34,459 nt of DNA from Endozoicomonas atrinae (GTDB taxonomy: Bacteria > Pseudomonadota > Gammaproteobacteria > Pseudomonadales > Endozoicomonadaceae): the NCBI RefSeq assembly GCF_001647025.1, contig NZ_LUKQ02000042.1:1-34459 (forward strand), in the 5' to 3' direction. Positions 21,001 through 30,000 of this stretch are shown here, piece after piece. The stretch's first letter is position 1, and each line of letters opens with the position of its first letter. Both the position numbers and the translations under genes were made by a program. The notes under the pieces were generated by a model. The model was not told the DNA's origin, searched no databases, and was given only the letters and a program-made list of their open reading frames with translations.

Positions 21001-24000
21001 CGAGTTGAGTTTGGTAAAGACCCTATTGCTGCGCTGGAGCGGACAGGTGACCTGACACTTGATGCCAACAGTTTCAACCAGAACCAGAGCTTTACCACTG
21101 CAGGTGGAGGTGGTTATTACGCTGGCAGTGCAGCGGAATCGGTAATGGACGCCGGTGACTATGGCAGTGGCAAGTACTCTGCAGCCGTGCTGGTGGATGA
21201 CTGGTCCAGTGGTTACCGGGTGCTGCCAGTGGATGCGGGTGGCGTTTATATTTCGGCCGCCAGCGAGACCGAATTCTTTGCAGGTACTGACTCCACAACG
21301 GTCTCTGTCGTTGGTGGTTCCGGTGCAACGTCAAAAACAGAAGTGGATACCAATGTTCGCGTAGACCTGGGCAAGAACGTCAGCTTCTCTGCCATGCAGG
21401 TGGATATTGATGCGTTCAACAGTGCTTATCAGATTCAAAATCCGTACTTCAGTGGCTTCAGCTCTTCAGTGTATGGCGCGGGTGGTGGTGCGGCGAATGG
21501 CTCTGCTGGCCTCTCCTATCAAAACCTGAAAAACCTGACGGCTGAGGTGATCCTTGGTAAGAACGGTGTGCTGAAAATATCGGATCTGGCCTGGCTGGAC
21601 AGCACTTACGATCACAATATTACCATCGATGCTAACACTGACTTCTATGTCTACGACGAGTCCAAGCTGGAAATTGGTGGGGCGCTTCAGGGAGCAGGCG
21701 CTGAGTCAGACGTTGATGTTAAAACCCGAAATAAGATCACCGTTGGTGAAGGCTACAACATTTATAACCCGGTGGGTGAAATCGGTATTGGCACCTACTC
21801 CAGGGGATCCGCTGTTGCCCAGGCAAACGTCAGTGTGTGGGCGGCAGCAGGTGTGGCCGGTGGTGTCAGTGATGTTTACCTGGACGTTCTTAACCAGGTG
21901 AATATTGGTAAGAATGCCGTTATCAACAGCTATGGTGATGTGGGTATTTACAGTGGTCGTGCCAGTAACTACTTCCAGGAAAACCAGCTGACCAGTAATG
22001 CGCTGGCCAATGTGTATAACTGGACTGCCATTCCGATCCCTGCAGGTAATAAAGCCAAGTCCAACATCTCGCTGACCAATAAGGTGGAGTTTGCTGACGG
22101 TTTTGCGGTGGGCTCCGATAGCCACGTCTTTATTGAGGCTAATGAGGGGGCGTTAAGCTCCACACACCGCGGCATTGAGAAAAACCCCTACCTGGAACTG
22201 TTCAGTTCTGAAACCACATTCGGCAGCAGTGATTCCAGTACCAGCAATGTGCTGACCTTTAATGGCAGTGGTTCCGTGGTGGCAGGGCAGTATGCTTATC
22301 AGTGGGTTGAGGTGGCTACCAATGGCAGTATCACTTCTCAGCTTTACCGTTACGGTACTGCCGCCCAAATGGACGATAAGTATTCCAGCCGTGCAGAACT
22401 GGAAGCCTATATTCAGGATCTGCAAGACCGTATTGCCGAACTGGAAGCCTGGACACCAGACTCCGGTGCGGAGGGTATTGATGTAGCAGATGGCGCAGAT
22501 GACGATGCCGTCGGTGATCCCGGTACCGATGACCCTGCCGCACCAACCGGTGGCGGTGATGACCTGGTGGTGGATAACAGCAACCCCTACCAGACAGAGA
22601 TTGATGAATTGAAGGCGGAAGTCGTATTACTTTCCGCCATTGTGGACGATCTGTCAGAGAACCCCAACTTTGCCATTGAGGTTGCCAATGTTCAGGCAAC
22701 AGCCGGTAACGTCAATCTGGTGGCAGACACCATCACGCTTGCAGGTTCCAGCAAGCCAACCTTTACTGCAAAGGGTGATGCTTATATCCGGGTTGAAAAC
22801 AAAACAGACGAACATCTGGTACTCAGTAACCTGAGCATTACCAATCAGACCGGTGGTAACGTCTTTGTAACCGGTGGAGCATCACTGTCAGATACTTACA
22901 TTGATGAACAGTCCGGTAGCGATTATACCGATACCACCGGTATTACCATTGATCATGCTCCATCAGGTGCTAACTATCTGGACTCTGATGTCATCATTAA
23001 CGGTGATATTTCCAATCTTCTGTCCAGTGTCAACATCAGTGTGGCTGAAGGTGACCTGATTCAACAGGCTGTCATCGAAGCCAATGCCATTAACCTGGAT
23101 GTTAAAAATGGCAGTCTCTTGCTGAACAGTAATAAGCCCCAGACCTATGGCCGTGATCCGGATGCTCTGGTGAACTATACATCCGCAGCCGGGTGGAAGC
23201 CGGCCTCTGCTGATGATTTTGTTAATTTTTACATTAACGACAAATACAGTACGGCCATTAACGCCACAGGGATCAATAATTTCAACAACTGGTTCTCCGG
23301 ACGAGCCATTCGTCATACTGGCGACCAGATCAGCTATTACCAGAACAGCAGTAGCTGCAAGTCCTGTGACTACGGCTACGATGAGATGAACATCTACTTC
23401 AACTGGGGATTCAGTGATGCCGCTGAATACCACGGTTCTGATGCCATCGTTTTTGAGATGAAAACTGACAGTGACAGTCGTGGCGGCAGCAAGTGGAAGT
23501 TCAAACCGGTCTCAAATAAACAGTCCAGCCTTACCCAAAGTGCCAGCTACAGCGATGTGAAAAGTATGCTGGGAGGAACAGGCACCTCCATCATCGGGGA
23601 AAAGGTTGTAATCAATGCTCAGCGTCTGGATATCAACGGCAAGATCATTGTTGGTACCGATAACAGCTGGTCGGTTGATGTTGGCAATGGCTTTGATGCG
23701 ACAATAGCGACTTACATTAAAGATGCGGGCCTTTCATCTGGAGATACGGTATCCATTGTTCCGGGTCAGACTAAGTGGTTGAGAGTAGAGAACCCGAGTT
23801 ATCAGCCTGACTTCTTAAAACCCGGTTACGATCCGAACCGTTTTACCTGGAAAGAGTACAACTTTGACGTATCTGCAAATGCGGGCTCATCCGGGATTGG
23901 GCTGACGTATGATGTGGCTACCGGAAATATCACTGCCGATGACATTCCTGTCAGCGGTGGAGGCTATGTAGCGATTCGAGCCAGAATCTCGTCGACTGGA

Positions 24001-27000
24001 GAAGATGGTAATATCACTGTCAAGGATGGTCTTGGCCAGATTGATATCAATAACGACTCGAACAGTCAGCTGGTACTTGGCACCATTAGTGCTGGTGATG
24101 ATGCCACTGGTATTATCCGTATTACTGACCTGAATAAGAAAAAGAACATTCCCGGTGATGGCCGTGGGTACAAGGTTGAATACAGTGAGTGGTTTGTCCA
24201 CTCACCGGGCAGTCAGATTCGTCAGTATGAAACCAGTGCCTGGGCTGTCAGTTATGATGAGTCTAACTACGTAGCCAGTCACGGAGGTACAGGTACTACG
24301 TCGTCCATGACCTATAACCCGGTTGCTGGCCAGCTCTATTACATTCGTGAAGGTGCAACGATTGTCCGGAGCTTTGATCCACCCGGAGACAGTTCTGCGC
24401 CTTATGATGGCAAGTCCATTGATGGCTACTTTGCCAAATACCCGAATACGCTGGGTGACTGGGAGTACGAAACCAACTGGAATACAGAAACCAGCTACTA
24501 CACAACCTGTACCTACAAGCCTGAAGCCTGTAGTGGTGGCACTGCCTCAAACTATCTGACTCAAACCTACGACTATGGAAGTGCGTCTGTCTGGCGTGTG
24601 AACTGGGGGCTGAGTTATGACAAGTATTACGGCAGCAACATGACCAATGTGGACCCACTGGTCGAAGTAGCCTACCGGCTCAGTATGGACACCCATACTT
24701 ATGTTAAGGCCGATAATGCCATTAAGTTCCAGTTCACCGGATCCTCTACAGGGTCTATCGACTTAACTTCAAAAGGGAATATTGAGCTTACTGGTAATGT
24801 TTATAACCCCAGTGGCAATACGAACATCAGCACTCAGAACAATCTGATTACCGCTGGCTCCACTGCGATTACTTCCGATGTCACGACCATCTCTGCCAAA
24901 GGCACTATCGGCAGTCTGGAAAATCCGCTGTCCGTTATCACTGATGAGCTTGGCATGTCTTCCAGTCATGGCTCCCTTTATTTCAATGTAACGGGTACCG
25001 ATGGTGATGTTGAGCTTCAGCATCTGAAAGCTAAGTACGACATTGTTGGTGTGATTGATAAGGGAATTGTTGCCAAAAACAGCAGCACCATTATTCAGGC
25101 TGATCAACTGGATCTGACCAGTTCAACCGGTGGTATTGGTAAGGTTGGTACTATTGGGAATGCCAGCAGCTACCAGTTTATCAATATCTCGACCACTGGC
25201 GCGGTGAAGCTGAATGCAGCGACGGACATAGCAGTTAATCAGGCCAGTGGTGATCTGGAACTCTACAGCGCCAGCGCCAGCGAAGAGGTGGTGATTAAAC
25301 TGGGCAATGGTCGTCTGAAGAATGCCATTGGCCGTCTGGATAAGACCGACGAGGAGCTGGCGTACGATGCTGCTGTTTGGGACAGCCTGCACCTTCTGGA
25401 TGATGATGCCGGTGCGGTCACTGTATCGTCTTATGAAAACCAGTTTACCCACAAATATCACACCTACTGGATGCTGAAGCAGCGTCTGACCGATACCAGT
25501 GATCAAGGGTTTGCCATTGACCCAGCATATCTTGAAGCCCTGAAACTTCGTTATAACGAAACGGATGAAGCCGCGCTGACCAGCCTGGTTAAATCAGATT
25601 ACCAGGGGCTTGAGCAATGGTTTGCTGATCAGGTTGCCACACCGGAGAACTTCGCTAACCCTGAAGATGCCAAGGGTGTAGAACAGAAAGGTGTCCTTTA
25701 TGGTTACGACTATGCGGATCTGTTCTCCGGTGATTATGATCAGGATTATAAACTGAGTCTGGCACAGGACTCCTCCTGGTACACCGATATGGTGGATGGC
25801 GCCCAGTGGAAGCAGAGTCAGCTGGATATCAGTATCTCTTCTACGGCCTTGAACGGTGATGCGTCCAGCCAGTTATCCAATCGTGATGCCAACGTTACGG
25901 CTTCTGACGTTCACTTTATCGTGAACAGTGGTGGTGTTGGTGAAAACCTTGATGATCTGGTGTTTACCGTCAATACCACGGGTAGCGGCACTGTTTCTGA
26001 TGCTCAGAAAGCCGCACTGCTGGCCGCAGGTGCCGGTGATGTTTCCACAGAGGTTTCCGACAGTTCGGTTACATTTCGGGTTAAGCAGGTTGACCCCATC
26101 AAAGTCGACGTTCCCGGCGAGCTTTATGCCTCGGCCAGTGATGAGATTTATATTGAGTCCACATCCGGGCTGACGGTAGGGCAACTGATCTCAAGCAGTG
26201 ATGATGTTCGTTTGATTGTCGATGGTGCGATAGGGTCAAAGTCAGGCCTGACCAATATCCTTGGCCGTGATCTCTATATTTCCAATACCCGCGGCAATAT
26301 TGGTGCTTCCGGCAATGCACTGAAGCTTGATCTCAGCGGTGCATTGCGCCAGGCAGGTGCTGCTTCCGATATGTACCTCCACCATGTGAATGGTGACCTG
26401 TACCTGGGCTCTGTCAGCGCAGGTGGTCTGCTGTCGATCTACAACAATAATGATCTGCTGGCCTATAACGATGAGAGCTTTATCTCTGCGGATACCTTTG
26501 ATCTTGATGTAGACAGCCACAATATTGGCGCTTCCAGCGATGCTCTTGATGTCATTATGACCGGTACCGGTGGACTGCAGATGGACGCTGGTAATGCCTG
26601 GTTGAATGTCCGCGATACCAGCCTTTTCACCCTTGATAACACCGAGGTGGATAACCAGTTCACCCTGACCAGCGCAGGGGCTCTGGATCTTCAGGGTAAT
26701 ATCAAGGCCAAGGGATTGAAACTGGATGTTTCCGGCGACATTACCTCTGGTGCTGGTCTGGCCATCAATGTCACAAATCATACTGATCTGGATGCTGCCG
26801 GCATTAACCTGGAAGGGGTAACTGTTCAGACTGGAACTGCCAGCCTTTATGCCCAGAGTGGTAGCCTGACATTGTCAGATATCACCACAACCAGTGGATT
26901 GATGTCTCTGCTGGCCAATGGTCAGATGAACCTGAATGGAGGCGTTCTTACTCAGACCGGTAACCTGGTGATGGATGCCAACCGTCTGGTTATGGACAGT

Positions 27001-30000
27001 CTGGCAACCATCAATAGTGCCGGTGATATTACTGCCACGGCATCAGACTCCATGGCACTGTTTAACCTGACGGCCAATAGCGGCAAGGTTAAGCTCACAA
27101 CTGCCAATAATCAGAATGCTTCCCTGGGAGCGATTGTGCTGACTGGATTGGCAGCCAGAGAGGCTGAAATTACCAGTCAGGCGAGTATCACTGCTGGTCA
27201 GATGGATATTGAGAATACTGCGGTTCTGAACAGTGGAACCTTTACCAGGGTTAATGCAGTGGCTACCTCTGGTGATAACTTCAGCATTACCGCCAGTGAT
27301 AATATTTCCATCAATGGCCCGCTGACCAGCGAGCAGGGTTCTATCATCCTCCGTGGCCAGAAAGATCTGTTTGTCAATCGTCGTCTTGATGCCAGTCGTG
27401 AAGTGGATGTGGATGTTGTGGGGACGTTAACCCTGGATACTGCACAAACCATTGCATCGGGTCAGAAGACAACGCTGAAAGCTGCAAGCCTGCAAATGAA
27501 CCAAGGCAGTCAGCTGGATATCGAAGGTGATCTGATACTGGCAACCTCCGGTGATCAGGTGTTGGCCCAGTTGGATATAGAGGGCAGCCTTGATGCAGAC
27601 AGTTCCACAGGTTCCATCCGCTTCAATGAGCGTGCGGATGTGGCCATGGCTGTGGATATTTTTGCGGCAGGAAATGTGACCATCGCTGAGCAGCAGACGT
27701 TATCCACAGGTAGTAGCCTGAAGGTTCAATCCACTGCACTGGAGATGCTTGCAGGCAGTACTCTGGATGCTGGTACAGCACTCAACCTGATAAATAACAC
27801 CATGAGTATGGGTGACGGTTCTCTGCTGGAAGCCGCACAGAGTATTCAGACACAGACTTCAGGAAGTGCAACTTTCCATCAAATTGAGTCTCTGCAGGCG
27901 GTTGACCTGTCAGCCGGTGACGCTCTGACGGTGAACAGTACGATTGATGCGGGTACTACGCTTTCGATCGACGCCGATGGAACGCTGACACTCCATAAAG
28001 CGGTTGCTGCAAAAGACAATATTGCTATAGACGCTGTTGGTGTGGCCACCATGAACGGACTGGTAACCTCAGCAGAAGGCTCCTTCCTGTTCCGTGGCGA
28101 CAGTCACCTGACGATTAATAACACGGTCTCTACCAAGGGCAGCTTTACGGTTACTGATGCTCAAACGGTATCTGTGGCAGCGGGCAAAGACATTATTTCT
28201 GAACGTGCTGTTGCCATTAATGCCGCTTCTATTCAGATGGGGGCAGGCAGCAAGCTGGACGCACTGTCGGCTCTTACGCTCACCACAACCGGTAATCAAA
28301 AGCTGGCAACGCTGGATGCGGGTGGAGATCTGAAAGTCGAAAGCTCTACCGGGTGGGTCGCTTTTGATGAAACGGTCACTACCCAGGGAGCAGGGGATAT
28401 CGATGCCAGTGGTTCCCTGACATTGGCCGACAACCAGAGCTTCAATTCAACACTTGGCACAGACATTAATGCCAGCTCGGTTAACTTTGGTGATAACTCC
28501 ATTCTGAATGTTGATGGCTCACTGAACTTATCCACAGTTGGGCAGGCAGAACTTTATACGGTTGATGTTGAAGGCGGTGCAGCATTGACTAATGGTGGCA
28601 ACCTGGTCATCAACGATCGGTTGGATGTGGTTGATAACCTGACTCTGGATGTGGGTGGGGATGCTACGTTCAATGGCGCAGTACTGATTGAGAATGCCCT
28701 GCTGGCAGATGATATTGATGGCAAACTGACGGTAAATGATATGCTGACCGTAGAAAACGATATCAATATTACCGCAGGCAAGGGGGCGGAGTTTAATGGT
28801 GTACTGACCAGCAATGCCGGGCTGCTCGATCTTCAGGGCAGTGGCGCTCTGACCTTTAATGACAGTGTTGATGTCAAAAAAGGCTCAATCAACCTGGTGA
28901 TCACCGATGGTGTCAGCCTGGCTGGTGATAAAACCATCACCTCCGGTGGCAACACCGCCATCCAGTCTGCCAGCGTAACCATGGGTGATACTGCCCGCTT
29001 TGATACGGATTCTGATCTGATTATCAACACGGTTGGTGATCAGGAGCTGGCAACCCTGGAGGTTGATGGCAATCTCGATATCGACAGTGCGAATGGCCGT
29101 GTTGAGCTGAAAGAGCACGTTACGGTGATGAATGCAGTAACCATCGATGCTCTTAATGGTGCCGTGACGCTGGCAGAGAACCAGCAGCTTAAATCTGGCA
29201 GTGATACCACCATTAAGGCTGAATCACTGACGTTTGCTAACGGTTCGGTTCTGGATGTTGATGGTGCTCTTGATGTGAGCACGAAAGCGGATGCCGAACT
29301 GTTTAAGGTGGATGTGGCAAATGGTGCTGAATTCACTAATGGTGGAAACTTGACCACCAATAGCGATGTTCTGATCGACGATAGCCTGATTCTGGATGTG
29401 GTGGGTGATGCCACCTTTAACAAGGCAGTGAATGTAGGCAATGCGCTGCTGGCAGATGATATTGATGGCAAGCTGACGGTTAATGACACCCTGACCGTAG
29501 AAAACGATATCAATATTACTGCAGGGAAGGATGCGCAGTTTAATGGTGTCCTGACCAGCAAGGCCGGGCTGCTCAATATTCAGGGTGGTGGTGCTCTTAC
29601 CTGTAATGATGATGTGTCCGTCAACGACTCAATCAACCTTGTGATCACCAATGGTGTCAGCCTGGCTGGTGATAAAACCATCACCTCCGGTGGCAACACC
29701 TCCATCCAGTCTGCCAGCGTAACCATGGGGGATACCGCTCGCTTTGATATCGGTGTTGACCTGACAATTGATACTTCAGGTAACCAGGAATTGGCTACCT
29801 TGGAGGTCGGTGGAAGTCTGGATGTTGATAGCTCTGCTGGCACTGTGGACTTTAAAGAGCATGTATTCGTGCTCGGTAATACTGATCTTCTGGCTGAGAA
29901 TGCAATCACGCTTGCTGATGACCAGAAAATAGAAAGCACGGGCTGGATCCGGGCTGAGTCAGATACTTTCACAATGGGTGATCGCTCGATTATCAAGTCA

